Source of the DNA: an uncultured Amylibacter sp.
Lineage (GTDB): Bacteria > Pseudomonadota > Alphaproteobacteria > Rhodobacterales > Rhodobacteraceae
Length of the DNA: 40,193 bases
Assembly (NCBI GenBank): GCA_905182285.1
Contig: CAJJAY010000011.1
Location: forward strand, 1-40,193
Reading direction: 5' to 3'
Below, in pieces: positions 18,030 through 27,004 of the stretch (its first letter is position 1; each line of letters opens with the position of its first letter). A model generated the notes under the pieces. The model searched no databases. It saw only the letters and a list, made by a program, of their open reading frames with translations, and was not told the origin of the DNA. The translations under genes were made by a program, and so were the position numbers.

Positions 18030-19523
18030 ATGGATTTCATTTTTTATTTTGGTGAAGTTTTCACATTAACATCAATGCTTTTACTCATTGGTGGAACAAT
18101 CGGTGGATTAATAATGGGTGCAACACCTGGTTTATCTCCTACAATGACTGTTGCGCTATTAATACCTTTTACATTCAATATGACCCCAGTTCATGGTTTA
18201 ATTTTATTGGGAGCTGCATACACATCAACTGTAGCAGGTGGCGCAGTAAGTGCTATTTTATTAAAAATACCAGGTGCACCTGCAAATATTGCTACGACAC
18301 TTGATGGAAACGCAATGGCAAGAAAAGGTGAGGGGGCTAAAGCATTACAATTATCTTTTATTTCATCATTAATTGGTGGAATATTTGGCGTATTTTTATT
18401 AATTTTTTTAACTCCAGTCTTAGCAAAGATGGCTAATTCTTTTGGATATTCACATACTTTTTGGCTTGCAATCATTGGAGTTACAGTAATTGGATCACTT
18501 GAAGCGGGATCTGTTGTTAAGGGATTGCTATCTGGTTGCATTGGGATGTGGTTAGCAACAATAGGGTTTGATGATATACAAGGCGTTAAAAGATTTGTTT
18601 TCCATCCTGCATTAGGGGGTGGTGTTAACATTATCCCAGCATTGATTGGTTTATTTGCAATACCACAAGTTATAACTATGTTTGCAAAAGGTCGCTTTCA
18701 AACAGATATAAAACAAATTACTGTAAAAAAACATCCAATTTCACAAGCATTTAGAGAAGTTTTTTCAAGAAAACGAGCACTTGCAATAGGAACTAGTATT
18801 GGATCAGTTATAGGCTTAATTCCAGGCGTAGGAGGTCAAATAGCGGGCTTGTTAGCTTATGATCAAGCTAAGAAATTTTCGCCTGAAAAAGCAAAGTTTG
18901 GAACAGGTCATTCAGAAGGAGTAATAGCTGCTGAATCTGCTAATAATGCAATGGTGGGACCTTCTTTAGTTCCATTATTAACATTATCAATTCCTGGCAG
19001 TCCAACTGCTGCCGTTTTGTTGGGTGGATTAATAATACATGGAATATTTCCAGGCCCAACTTTATTCCAAGACTATCCAGAAGTGATTTGGCCCTTCATT
19101 AATTCAATGCTTATAGGCCAAATATTAATGTGTATATTTGGTATTTATATAGCTTCTTTAGCAGCCCGAGTTGCGCAAGTACCACAATTTATTATGGCCG
19201 CTATAGTTTTAGGTCTTGCAGCATTTGGATCTTTTGCAGTGCAACAATCTATGGGTGACGTTTATGTAATGGTTGTATTAGGAACCATGATGTATTTTCT
19301 TGAAAGGTTTGGTTTTTCTGCAGCACCATTAGTTTTGGGTTTAATTCTTGGACCAATTGCTGAAAGTAATTTTGTTACAGGTTCATTAATTTCAACTGCA
19401 CAAAACGGACCATTCATATACTTTTTTACAGGTGGACTTAATATTGTGTTGGTTTCAATCGTTATATTATCTGTTGGTTTTTCAATTTGGTCTGAAATCA
19501 CCGCTAAAAGGCAAGAAACATGA
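18030..19523 (+). CDS. tctA: Tripartite tricarboxylate transporter large membrane subunit TctA
   Basis: A 497-residue protein with about a dozen hydrophobic helices and the TctA signature GATPGLSPTMTVALLIPFTF near residues 30-50, then a repeat-like GLIPGVGGQIAGLLAYDQAK near 265-285. It starts at ATG 18030 behind AGGAG. TctA is the main transmembrane pore of the TTT systems, which take up organic acids by ion coupling with a periplasmic protein. It overlaps tctB by 4 bases (ATGA) and is the first gene of the operon divergent from the LacI-type regulator. Confidence 0.95.
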   Translation: MDFIFYFGEVFTLTSMLLLIGGTIGGLIMGATPGLSPTMTVALLIPFTFNMTPVHGLILLGAAYTSTVAGGAVSAILLKIPGAPANIATTLDGNAMARKGEGAKALQLSFISSLIGGIFGVFLLIFLTPVLAKMANSFGYSHTFWLAIIGVTVIGSLEAGSVVKGLLSGCIGMWLATIGFDDIQGVKRFVFHPALGGGVNIIPALIGLFAIPQVITMFAKGRFQTDIKQITVKKHPISQAFREVFSRKRALAIGTSIGSVIGLIPGVGGQIAGLLAYDQAKKFSPEKAKFGTGHSEGVIAAESANNAMVGPSLVPLLTLSIPGSPTAAVLLGGLIIHGIFPGPTLFQDYPEVIWPFINSMLIGQILMCIFGIYIASLAARVAQVPQFIMAAIVLGLAAFGSFAVQQSMGDVYVMVVLGTMMYFLERFGFSAAPLVLGLILGPIAESNFVTGSLISTAQNGPFIYFFTGGLNIVLVSIVILSVGFSIWSEITAKRQET

Positions 19524-19975
19524 ATATTCTCCAACATAAATTATCTTCAGGATTTGTTGCATGTATTGCTATAATTGTTTGCTATATTAGTTTCACAAGA
19601 CAACCTACAGATGCATATTTATTTCCACGCGTAATTTCAGTATTTTTTTTGGGATTAGCATTATGGACATTTATAAAAGCTTTACTAGGATTATCGAAAG
19701 TTGGAAACGGTCTTTCATTAACTATGTTTAAAAATATGTTTCCAGGCATATTAATTTCATCAATTTATTTATTTATAGCAGCAAAATCTCTTGGTTTTTA
19801 TACAGCCACAACAATTGCATTTTTTCTACTTTTAATAAGTTACGATCCTGCGCCACATACGAATTTAAATTCATGGACAAAAAGGATAATTATAACGGCA
19901 TGTTTTATTGCCATTATGTATACACTCTTTGCGAAGATCTTAGTGGTCTATACACCGCGAGGAATGTTCATTTAG
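19520..19975 (+). CDS. tctB: Tripartite tricarboxylate transporter small membrane subunit TctB
   Basis: A 151-residue protein with four predicted helices (about 10-26, 36-55, 73-92, 118-142), the size and layout of TctB. Sequence conservation in this family is low, so the call rests on FTRQPTDAYLFPRVISVFFL near the N terminus, which is family-like, and on its place between tctA and tctC. It overlaps tctA by 4 bases. Confidence 0.9.
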   Translation: MNILQHKLSSGFVACIAIIVCYISFTRQPTDAYLFPRVISVFFLGLALWTFIKALLGLSKVGNGLSLTMFKNMFPGILISSIYLFIAAKSLGFYTATTIAFFLLLISYDPAPHTNLNSWTKRIIITACFIAIMYTLFAKILVVYTPRGMFI

Positions 19976-20014
19976 CTGTATTAAACAGCATCAATCTCTA
20001 GGGAGGAGAAGAAT

Positions 20015-20971
20015 ATGAAAAAGATTATAGCAGCATTAGCAATATCGCTAATTGGTATATCAGGAGCTGTGAAGGCAGAATACCCTGAAAGACCTGTATT
20101 ATTAATGATACCATATGGAGCTGGGGGAGCAACTGATTTCCAGGCTAGAATTGCTACTATTCCAGCAGGAAATGATGATATGCTTGGTATGCCTGTAGCG
20201 ATAATTAACAAACCAGGTGCTGGCGGACGTGTTGGTTGGAATTGGTTTGCAAATGATGCAGAAAAAGATGGATACACAATGGGTGGATATAATGTTCCAC
20301 ACTTTATCGCTCAATCTATAAAAGGTGGCGTCGATTATTCGACTGATAGTTTTGAACCAATAGCTAACTGGGGATCAGATCCAGCTGTATTTGTTGTTGG
20401 CAAAGACAGTAACTTTAATTCTATGGAAGATGTTGTTGCTTTTGCAAAATCTAATCCAGGAAAATTAACTTTTTCAGGTGCTGGATTATTTGTAGGACAC
20501 CATATAGCTGCACTTCAAATTGAAAAAGCAGCTGGAGTTAAAATGCTTTACATTCCAAATAAATCTGGTGGAGCAGGTGCTATGAAAGCTGTAATTAGTG
20601 GAGAAGTACTTGCGGGTGTTAATAACTTATCAGATGCGTTCCGTGCTCAAAAAGCAGGTACAATAAAGATATTAGGTGTTGCTGATTTAGAGCGTAACGC
20701 ATTTTTACCAGATGTACCAACAATGATGGAGCAAGGATTAGATGTAGATAACACTTCAGTTAATTTTAGAGGTGTAATGGTACCAAAAGGAACTCCTCAA
20801 GCTGTGATTGATAAATTGGCAGCAGTTGTTCCAGAAATGTTTAAACACAAGCGTGTTGCACAAAAAATGAAAGCTGGTGGTTCACCAATGAAAATAATGA
20901 ATAGAGCTGAAGTTTTAGATATGTGGGCAAAGCGTCAAACAACTTTAGAAGATCTTCTAAAAGGTCTTTAA
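20015..20971 (+). CDS. tctC: Tripartite tricarboxylate transporter solute-binding protein TctC
   Basis: A 318-residue Bug-family binding protein behind a GGAGGAG site. The signal peptide (MKKIIAALAISLIGISGAVKA, cut before EYPERPV) leads to the typical IPYGAGGATDFQAR ligand loop, then INKPGAGGRVGWNWF and NKSGGAGAMKAVISGEV. Bug proteins bind carboxylates such as citrate, and many others; here the linked aldehyde dehydrogenase and acyl-CoA synthetase suggest a small carboxylated substrate such as sulfoacetate. In this operon the binding protein comes third, not first. A hairpin follows 8 bases after its stop. Confidence 0.93.
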   Translation: MKKIIAALAISLIGISGAVKAEYPERPVLLMIPYGAGGATDFQARIATIPAGNDDMLGMPVAIINKPGAGGRVGWNWFANDAEKDGYTMGGYNVPHFIAQSIKGGVDYSTDSFEPIANWGSDPAVFVVGKDSNFNSMEDVVAFAKSNPGKLTFSGAGLFVGHHIAALQIEKAAGVKMLYIPNKSGGAGAMKAVISGEVLAGVNNLSDAFRAQKAGTIKILGVADLERNAFLPDVPTMMEQGLDVDNTSVNFRGVMVPKGTPQAVIDKLAAVVPEMFKHKRVAQKMKAGGSPMKIMNRAEVLDMWAKRQTTLEDLLKGL

Positions 20972-20979
20972 TTATCAAT

Positions 20980-21008
20980 ATAGAGGCAGGAATTATTTCT
21001 GCCTCTAT
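20980..21008 (+). terminator. Intercistronic hairpin between tctC and the aldehyde dehydrogenase gene
   Basis: Ten perfect pairs (atagaggcag 20980-20989, ctgcctctat 20999-21008) extend inward by one G-U and two A-U pairs to a 3-base loop. It is 8 bases after the tctC stop and 17 before the next ATG, with no U-tract behind it. It may reduce read-through or stabilise the transporter part of the message. Confidence 0.65.
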
Positions 21009-21025
21009 TAAAATATAGGAATAAT

Positions 21026-22435
21026 ATGTCAGATAAATCAGACATTCAAATAGTTGATGCAATTATTGAAAAAGCCAGTATTGCTCAATTAGAATTTGAA
21101 AAAAATGGTTCACAAAAAGCTTATGACATGGCTGCTCAAGCAGTAGGGTGGGCAATAATGGAGCCAAGTAGAAATAAAGAGTTAGCCGAATTGGCAGTTT
21201 TAACTACTGGCTTAGGTAATGTTAAAGATAAAATAATAAAAAATCATCGCAAAACTTTAGGATTACTTCGAGATATTTCAGACGTAAAAACGTTTGGGAT
21301 CATTGAAAATAATGAAGAAAATGGAATAATAAAAATTGCCAGAGCAATTGGGGTAATTGGCGCAGTGGTTCCTTCTACTAATCCAATAGCAACGCCTGCT
21401 AATAATATAATTAATGCATTAAAATGTGGTAATGCAATTGTAATATCACCTTCTCCAAAAGGTATTTCTGGATTTGAAAGACTATTAAAATACATACATC
21501 TTGAATTTGATAAATTAGGAATAAATAAAGATCTTGTACAAATGGTTCCTGCGCCAGGCACAAAAGAAAAAACACAACAAATGCTTGAAAAAACTGATTT
21601 GGTTGTGGTTACAGGTTCACAAAATAATGTTCGAAGAGCCTACACTTCTGGGACTCCTGCGATTGGAGTTGGAGCTGGAAATGTTACAGTTATTGTGGAC
21701 GAAACAGCTGACCTTAAATCAGCAGCAGAAAAAATTGCAGCTTCGAAAACATTTGATAATGCAACCTCTTGTTCGTCTGAAAATTCACTAATTATTGTAG
21801 ATGAAATTTATGATGAATTTTTAAAAGAGTTGAAAAATGTGGGATGTGCTATTCTTCCAAAGTCAATGGAAGGCCACGTAATTAATCGTTTGTGGCAAAA
21901 AGGTAATTTAAATCGAAACGCAATTGCTCAAGACTCTCATAAATTGATCGATGCACTTGATTTAAGTAATTTGGTTGGCAAAGAAAATGAATTTATTGGA
22001 ATAGAAACTGAAGGAATTGGTGAAAATTTTCCACTTTCTGGAGAAAAGTTATCACGCGTTATTTCTATTTATAGAGAAAAAGACTTTGATAATGCGCAAA
22101 TAAAAGCTGGAAAAATGCTCAAACATTATGGGGCAGGCCACTCTGTAGGAATTCATTCAAAAAATAAAGATAGAAGTTATAAATTGGCCATGAATTTACC
22201 TACTTGCAGAGTTATTGTAAATCAAGCTCATTGCTTTGCTACTGGTGGATCTTTTAACAATGGAATGCCTTTTTCTCTTTCAATGGGTTGTGGAAGTTGG
22301 GGAGGCAATTCAATTGATGATAACTTACATTGGAAACATTTTTTAAATATTACAAAAATAGTAAATGAAATCCCAAATAATGAACCTTTAGTTGAGGATA
22401 TTTTTAAAGAATATTGGGATAAGGCTGGAAAATGA
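21026..22435 (+). CDS. sauS: CoA-acylating aldehyde dehydrogenase, sulfoacetaldehyde dehydrogenase (SauS)-like
   Basis: A 469-residue aldehyde dehydrogenase of the CoA-acylating group (EutE/AdhE/SauS), not the hydrolytic type. The N-terminal part has VIGAVVPSTNPIATPANN (CoA-acylating motif) and the NAD domain VVTGSQNNVRRAYTSGTPA with GVGAGNVTV; the nucleophile is C249 in NATSCSSENS. Such enzymes convert an acyl-CoA to an aldehyde or the reverse with NAD(P). The next gene encodes an AMP-forming acyl-CoA synthetase and overlaps by 4 bases, the same pairing as SauS-SauT, which turn sulfoacetate into sulfoacetyl-CoA and then sulfoacetaldehyde. The class call is firm; the substrate is inferred from pairing and transport context. 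Another short acyl-CoA, such as oxalyl-CoA, is possible. Confidence 0.65.
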   Translation: MSDKSDIQIVDAIIEKASIAQLEFEKNGSQKAYDMAAQAVGWAIMEPSRNKELAELAVLTTGLGNVKDKIIKNHRKTLGLLRDISDVKTFGIIENNEENGIIKIARAIGVIGAVVPSTNPIATPANNIINALKCGNAIVISPSPKGISGFERLLKYIHLEFDKLGINKDLVQMVPAPGTKEKTQQMLEKTDLVVVTGSQNNVRRAYTSGTPAIGVGAGNVTVIVDETADLKSAAEKIAASKTFDNATSCSSENSLIIVDEIYDEFLKELKNVGCAILPKSMEGHVINRLWQKGNLNRNAIAQDSHKLIDALDLSNLVGKENEFIGIETEGIGENFPLSGEKLSRVISIYREKDFDNAQIKAGKMLKHYGAGHSVGIHSKNKDRSYKLAMNLPTCRVIVNQAHCFATGGSFNNGMPFSLSMGCGSWGGNSIDDNLHWKHFLNITKIVNEIPNNEPLVEDIFKEYWDKAGK

Positions 22436-23979
22436 ATTTTACTCCCAATTTTAAACCAGATGGTACAATTTGTGACTGGTTAAATAAACATGCCGAATTA
22501 TCACCTGATAAAATATGCTATCAATTTTCTAATGGAGATAGTGATTTAACATGGTCAGCTTTATTTGATAAAGTAAACAAAATTGCCAAATATCTTGTAA
22601 AATTGAATATAAACAAAGGTGATAGTATAGCTATTTGTATGTCTAATGGACGTCCTGCATTGCAAATATTTTATGCAATACTTTATGGAGGATTTCGAGT
22701 TACTCCTCTAAATTTAGCCGCAGGACCTGCAGCACTTGGGCATGCAATTTCGCATAGTAAATGTAAACATATTTTTGTTGATGATCCCCAATTAGAAACT
22801 TTAAATAATGCACTTTTAGAGACTGATACAAATCCTAAAATAATTAACGTATCCAATTCGTTAATTGAAGAAACTGATCCTAGCATTAAGCTTCATAACA
22901 TAAGTCCCAGTGACCATGCATTACTTATGTATACTTCTGGAACCACTGGAGTACCAAAAGGGGTTATTCATACTCATTCCAGCCTATTAGCAGGTGGCTG
23001 GACTACAGCAGTAGCGCATAATCTTCAGTCATCTGATAGAGCCTTATGCGTACTCCCACTTTATCATATTAATGGCTTGTGTGTTACTGTTATTGCGCCA
23101 TTAATTTCTGGCGGCTCTAGTGTTATTTGTCCAAAGTTCTCTAATTCAAACTTTTGGACAGATTGTGAAAAATTTAAAATAACTTGGTTTTCTGTTGTTC
23201 CTACAATTATTTCTCATCTATTGCATGGAAAGAATGATCCAAGTGAAATTACAAAGAAACGTTTAAGATTTGGACGATCAGCATCAGCACCACTGGCGGT
23301 TGATACTCAATCTAGCTTTGAGAAAAGGTTTGGTGTTCCAATAATTGAAACTATGGGTCTTACAGAAACTGCAGCACAGATTTTATCTAATCCGTTACCA
23401 CCTGGGCAAAGGAAAATTGGCTCTCCTGGGATAGCCTTTGGGAATAAAGTTAAAATTGTTTTACCTAATGGAGACGACCAAATAAATAATACTATTGGAG
23501 AGATAGCAGTAAAAGGTCCAAATGTTATGTTAGAGTATCTTGATAATTATGAGGCCTCACAAAAGACATTTACAAATGATGGTTGGCTTCTGACAGGTGA
23601 TTTAGGTTACATTGACAATGATGGATATGTTTTTGTCTCAGGGAGATTAAAAGAACTTATAATTAAAGGTGGAGAAAACATTTCGCCCAGAGAAATAGAT
23701 GACGCCCTTTATGCACACAAAGATGTAATTGAAGCAGCTGCATTTGCTATTCCATGTGATATATATGGTCAACGTATTGAAGCTGCTGTGAAATTAACAA
23801 AAAACAGTAAAGCAATTGAAGCAGAATTTTTAAATCTTTGTTATTCTAAACTAGGTAAATTTAAAGCTCCTGACAAAATTCATTTTATGGATGAGTTACC
23901 AAAAGGTCCATCAGGAAAGATTCAGAGAATAAAATTACTTGATGTAACTGATGGGCTGAACAAAAATAAAGTTTACTAA
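22432..23979 (+). CDS. sauT: AMP-forming acyl-CoA synthetase, sulfoacetate-CoA ligase (SauT)-like
   Basis: A 515-residue adenylate-forming enzyme with all core motifs: P-loop YTSGTTGVPKG at 167-177, ETMGLTETAAQ, GWLLTGDLGYIDNDGY, hinge GRLKELIIKGGENISPREID, and the catalytic lysine K496 in GPSGKIQR. It couples a carboxylate to CoA with ATP. Its start overlaps the dehydrogenase stop (ATGA). The pair could feed the transported acid through acyl-CoA to an aldehyde, as SauT and SauS do for sulfoacetate; oxalate-CoA ligases of the same family are the main alternative. Downstream sulfoacetaldehyde enzymes (Xsc, Pta) are not in this window. No terminator is clear in the 229 AT-rich bases that follow. 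Confidence 0.6.
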   Translation: MNFTPNFKPDGTICDWLNKHAELSPDKICYQFSNGDSDLTWSALFDKVNKIAKYLVKLNINKGDSIAICMSNGRPALQIFYAILYGGFRVTPLNLAAGPAALGHAISHSKCKHIFVDDPQLETLNNALLETDTNPKIINVSNSLIEETDPSIKLHNISPSDHALLMYTSGTTGVPKGVIHTHSSLLAGGWTTAVAHNLQSSDRALCVLPLYHINGLCVTVIAPLISGGSSVICPKFSNSNFWTDCEKFKITWFSVVPTIISHLLHGKNDPSEITKKRLRFGRSASAPLAVDTQSSFEKRFGVPIIETMGLTETAAQILSNPLPPGQRKIGSPGIAFGNKVKIVLPNGDDQINNTIGEIAVKGPNVMLEYLDNYEASQKTFTNDGWLLTGDLGYIDNDGYVFVSGRLKELIIKGGENISPREIDDALYAHKDVIEAAAFAIPCDIYGQRIEAAVKLTKNSKAIEAEFLNLCYSKLGKFKAPDKIHFMDELPKGPSGKIQRIKLLDVTDGLNKNKVY

Positions 23980-24208
23980 TTATTATTAAATATGATTCTA
24001 ATCTTTAAAAAATTTTTTAGTATTTTCATATATTATAATTGAAACTTAAGAAAAAAATATTTATTTGCCTAAAAATGTATCATATTTTTATGGTTTTTGA
24101 ATAAAACCCCTAGACACTCAGCTATTTCTGTTCAACATTAATATCTTGATAATTAGTTAAGATTATAGAATCTATGACTTAATTAAATAAATGTTTTGGG
24201 AGAAAAAA

Positions 24209-25390
24209 ATGAGAAAATTACTTTTAGCGACTGTAGCTTCTGCAGCTATGGCAACTGCAGTATCTGCAGATGATGTTAAAATCGGAGTGTTCCTTGGATT
24301 TACGGGTCCTATTGAAAGCCTAGTAGCTCAAATGGGTCCAGGGGCTGAAGCTGCTATCGCTGAAGTATCTGCTTCAGGTGCATTCATGAATGGTTCAACT
24401 GTTACTGCTATTCGTGCTGACACTACCTGTGTTGATGCTGGTGCCGCAACAGCAGCCGCAGAAAGATTGATTACATCAGATAAAGTTTCAGGAATAGTCG
24501 GTGGAGACTGTTCTGGTGTGACAACTGCTACTTTAACAAACGTAGCAATGCCAAATGGTATGGTTATGATTTCGCCATCAGCGACATCACCAGCCTTATC
24601 AACAATTGAAGACAACGGGTTGTTTTTCCGAACAGCACCATCTGATGCACGCCAAGGCGTAGTTATGAGTGAAATCATAATGGAGCGTGGATATAATTCA
24701 GTTGCTTTAACATATACTAATAATGATTATGGAAAAGGTTTAGCTGATGCATTTGCGAGCGCATTTGAAGCTGCTGGTGGAGAAGTTACAATAAATGCAT
24801 CTCATGAAGACGGTAAAGCTGATTATTCTGCTGAAGTAGGCGCATTAGCGGCTGCCGGTGGTGAAATATTGGTTGTTGCTGGTTATTTAGATCAAGGTGG
24901 TAAAGGTATCATTCAAGCATCACTAGATACTGGTGCATTTGATACTTTCGTTCTTCCAGACGGAATGGTCGGAGACTCATTACCTGAAGCAATTGGTACA
25001 GACTTAGATGGTTCATTTGGTCAAGCCCCAGGTACAGACAGTGAAGGTGCTGCAAATCTAGTTTCTATAGCTGGAGATTCATTTGATGCAACTTCACCAT
25101 TTGCTGCTGAAAGCTATGATGCAGCAGCATTGATTTTGCTAGCAATGCAAGCTGCTGGTTCAAAAAACCCAGCAGATTATAAAGGTAAAGTATTTGATGT
25201 AGCAAATGCGCCTGGTGTAGAAATCCTACCTGGTGAACTTGCTAAAGGCATGGAAATCTTAGCTTCTGGTGGAGAAATTGATTATGTTGGCGCTTCAAAC
25301 GTTGAATTAATTGGTGCTGGTGAAAGTGCTGGTAATTATCGCGAAATAACAATCAAAGATGCTAAAATTTCTGTTGATCGTTACCGATAA
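24209..25390 (+). CDS. Branched-chain-type amino acid ABC transporter binding protein
   Basis: Start chosen at ATG 24209 behind GGGAGAA (393 residues); the six extra upstream residues spoil the signal peptide. The signal peptide MRKLLLATVASAAMATAVSA precedes DDVKIGVFLGFTGPIESL, the usual opening of LivJ/HAAT-type proteins. Two lobes follow, with SPSATSPAL and DYGKGLADAF as recognisable binding-fold parts. Two cysteines (in TTCVDAG and GGDCSG) may form the family disulfide. Ligands in this family range from branched-chain amino acids to amides and urea, so the substrate is open. It leads the J-G-F-H-M operon and is followed by a hairpin. Confidence 0.9.
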   Translation: MRKLLLATVASAAMATAVSADDVKIGVFLGFTGPIESLVAQMGPGAEAAIAEVSASGAFMNGSTVTAIRADTTCVDAGAATAAAERLITSDKVSGIVGGDCSGVTTATLTNVAMPNGMVMISPSATSPALSTIEDNGLFFRTAPSDARQGVVMSEIIMERGYNSVALTYTNNDYGKGLADAFASAFEAAGGEVTINASHEDGKADYSAEVGALAAAGGEILVVAGYLDQGGKGIIQASLDTGAFDTFVLPDGMVGDSLPEAIGTDLDGSFGQAPGTDSEGAANLVSIAGDSFDATSPFAAESYDAAALILLAMQAAGSKNPADYKGKVFDVANAPGVEILPGELAKGMEILASGGEIDYVGASNVELIGAGESAGNYREITIKDAKISVDRYR

Positions 25391-25409
25391 TTAAATTAAA
25401 TAATTCTTT

Positions 25410-25435
25410 AAGTGGCCCCATTTATGGGGCCACTT
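25410..25435 (+). terminator. Hairpin with U-tract after the branched-chain binding protein gene
   Basis: Perfect 11-base stem (aagtggcccca 25410-25420, tggggccactt 25425-25435), 4-base loop, then TTTTA. It lies 20 bases after the binding-protein stop and 19 before the ATPase ATG. This is a good intrinsic terminator, probably leaky, so that the binding protein is made in excess over the membrane parts. Confidence 0.8.
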
Positions 25436-25454
25436 TTATGTTTGGAATCACTCT

Positions 25455-26231
25455 ATGATCACTATAAATAATCTTACAAAGAAATTTGGTGGGTTTACGG
25501 CTGTAAATGATGCCTCTTTAACTATTGAGGAAGGCTCAATTACTGGATTAGTTGGTCCAAATGGTGCAGGTAAAACAACACTATTTAATGTTATAGCAGG
25601 CATTTACAGACCATCAAATGGTTCTGTAATGCTTGATGGTAAAGACATTACTGGATTAGAGCCACACGAGCTTTTTCATAAAGGATTGCTTCGTACATTT
25701 CAGATTGCACATGAATTTAGTACTATGAGTGTTCGAGAAAATCTGATGATGGTGCCTGGAGGACAATCTGGCGAAAAGCTTATAGATGTATGGACTAATC
25801 CATCCAAAATAAGAAAAGAAGAAGCTTTATTACGGAAAAAAGCAGATGAAGTAATAGAATTTTTAGAAATTTCTCATGTTGCAGATGAATTAGCAGGCAA
25901 TTTATCCGGGGGGCAAAAAAAGTTACTAGAATTAGGCAGAACTATGATGGTTGATGCTAAAATAGTTTTTCTTGACGAAGTTGGGGCTGGAGTAAATAGA
26001 ACATTATTAAATACAATTGGTGATGCAATAATCAGATTAAACAAAGAGCGTGGATATACATTTTGTGTAATTGAACATGATATGGAGTTTATAGGCCGTT
26101 TATGTGATCCAGTGATTGTTATGGCTGAAGGTGGTGTCTTAGCACAAGGAACAATTGAAGAGATTAAGTCAAATGAGCAAGTGATTGAAGCATATCTTGG
26201 AACTGGTTTAAAAAATAAGGTTAAATCATGA
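25455..26231 (+). CDS. livG: Branched-chain-type ABC transporter ATPase (LivG)
   Basis: A 258-residue ATPase with Walker A GPNGAGKTT near 36-44, signature NLSGGQKKLLELGR and the H-loop CVIEHDMEFIGRLCDPV, including the C-terminal extension GTIEEIKSNEQVIEAYLGTG that marks LivG. The Walker B reads IVFLDEVGAGVN: the catalytic Glu is present, but the usual Pro after it is Val. It is the first gene beyond the hairpin and overlaps livF by 4 bases. Confidence 0.92.
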   Translation: MITINNLTKKFGGFTAVNDASLTIEEGSITGLVGPNGAGKTTLFNVIAGIYRPSNGSVMLDGKDITGLEPHELFHKGLLRTFQIAHEFSTMSVRENLMMVPGGQSGEKLIDVWTNPSKIRKEEALLRKKADEVIEFLEISHVADELAGNLSGGQKKLLELGRTMMVDAKIVFLDEVGAGVNRTLLNTIGDAIIRLNKERGYTFCVIEHDMEFIGRLCDPVIVMAEGGVLAQGTIEEIKSNEQVIEAYLGTGLKNKVKS

Positions 26232-26932
26232 GTTATCTCGTTGGTGAAAATATGACAGGTGGATATGGTGGAGCTGATATTCTTCATGGTTGTAGTATTG
26301 CTGCTGAAAAGGGTGAAATTGCTGTAATAGTAGGGCCAAACGGTGCTGGTAAATCGACTGCAATGAAGGCAATATTTGGTATGTTAGACATACACACTGG
26401 CTCGATACTTCTTGATGGAGAAGATATTACTGAATTATCTCCTCAAGCAAGAGTAGCAAAAGGAATGGCATTTGTTCCTCAAACTGCAAATGTCTTTCCT
26501 ACAATGAGTGTAGAAGAAAACCTTGAGATGGGTGCATTTTTGCGACGTGACGATATAAGCAAAACAATGGATGAAGTATTCGAATTATTTCCAATATTAA
26601 AAGATAAGCGCCTTCAAAATGCTGGGGAATTGTCCGGTGGCCAAAGACAACAGGTTGCTGTTGGTAGAGCACTAATGACACAGCCAAAAGTATTAATGCT
26701 TGATGAGCCCACTGCAGGGGTATCGCCAATTGTTATGGACGAACTATTCGATAATATTATAAAAGTTGCACGCACAGGTATTACGATTTTAATGGTTGAG
26801 CAAAATGCACGCCAAGCATTAAATATTGCAGATAAAGGTTACGTAATGGTTCAGGGAAGAAATAAATTTACTGACACCGGTGAGGTTTTATTAAATAACC
26901 CTGAAGTTCGAAAAAGTTTTCTTGGTGGATAG
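26228..26932 (+). CDS. livF: Branched-chain-type ABC transporter ATPase (LivF)
   Basis: A 234-residue partner ATPase with GPNGAGKST, signature LSGGQRQQVAVGRAL, Walker B LMLDEPTAGVSP and ILMVEQNARQAL, all typical of LivF. ATGA overlap with livG indicates coupled translation and a LivG-LivF heterodimer. A 72-base gap separates it from livH, with CGGAG ahead of the livH ATG. Confidence 0.93.
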   Translation: MSYLVGENMTGGYGGADILHGCSIAAEKGEIAVIVGPNGAGKSTAMKAIFGMLDIHTGSILLDGEDITELSPQARVAKGMAFVPQTANVFPTMSVEENLEMGAFLRRDDISKTMDEVFELFPILKDKRLQNAGELSGGQRQQVAVGRALMTQPKVLMLDEPTAGVSPIVMDELFDNIIKVARTGITILMVEQNARQALNIADKGYVMVQGRNKFTDTGEVLLNNPEVRKSFLGG

Positions 26933-27004
26933 TTTGTATAAATTGAAAAACATCTGCATATCGCAAATTATTGTATTGAAAAATACTTCACTCGGAGTTG
27001 TCTA

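Noticed and set aside
18191-18631. Long open frame opposite tctA, and similar frames opposite gcvP, livM and putA
   Set aside because: These are antisense shadows of well-conserved genes, with low-complexity translations and no ribosome-binding sites.
23980-24208. Possible terminator or small gene in the gap after the SauT-like gene (aaaaaattttttag)
   Set aside because: The A/T palindrome has no GC stem and no coding frame with a ribosome-binding site is visible; only AT-rich upstream sequence can be claimed.
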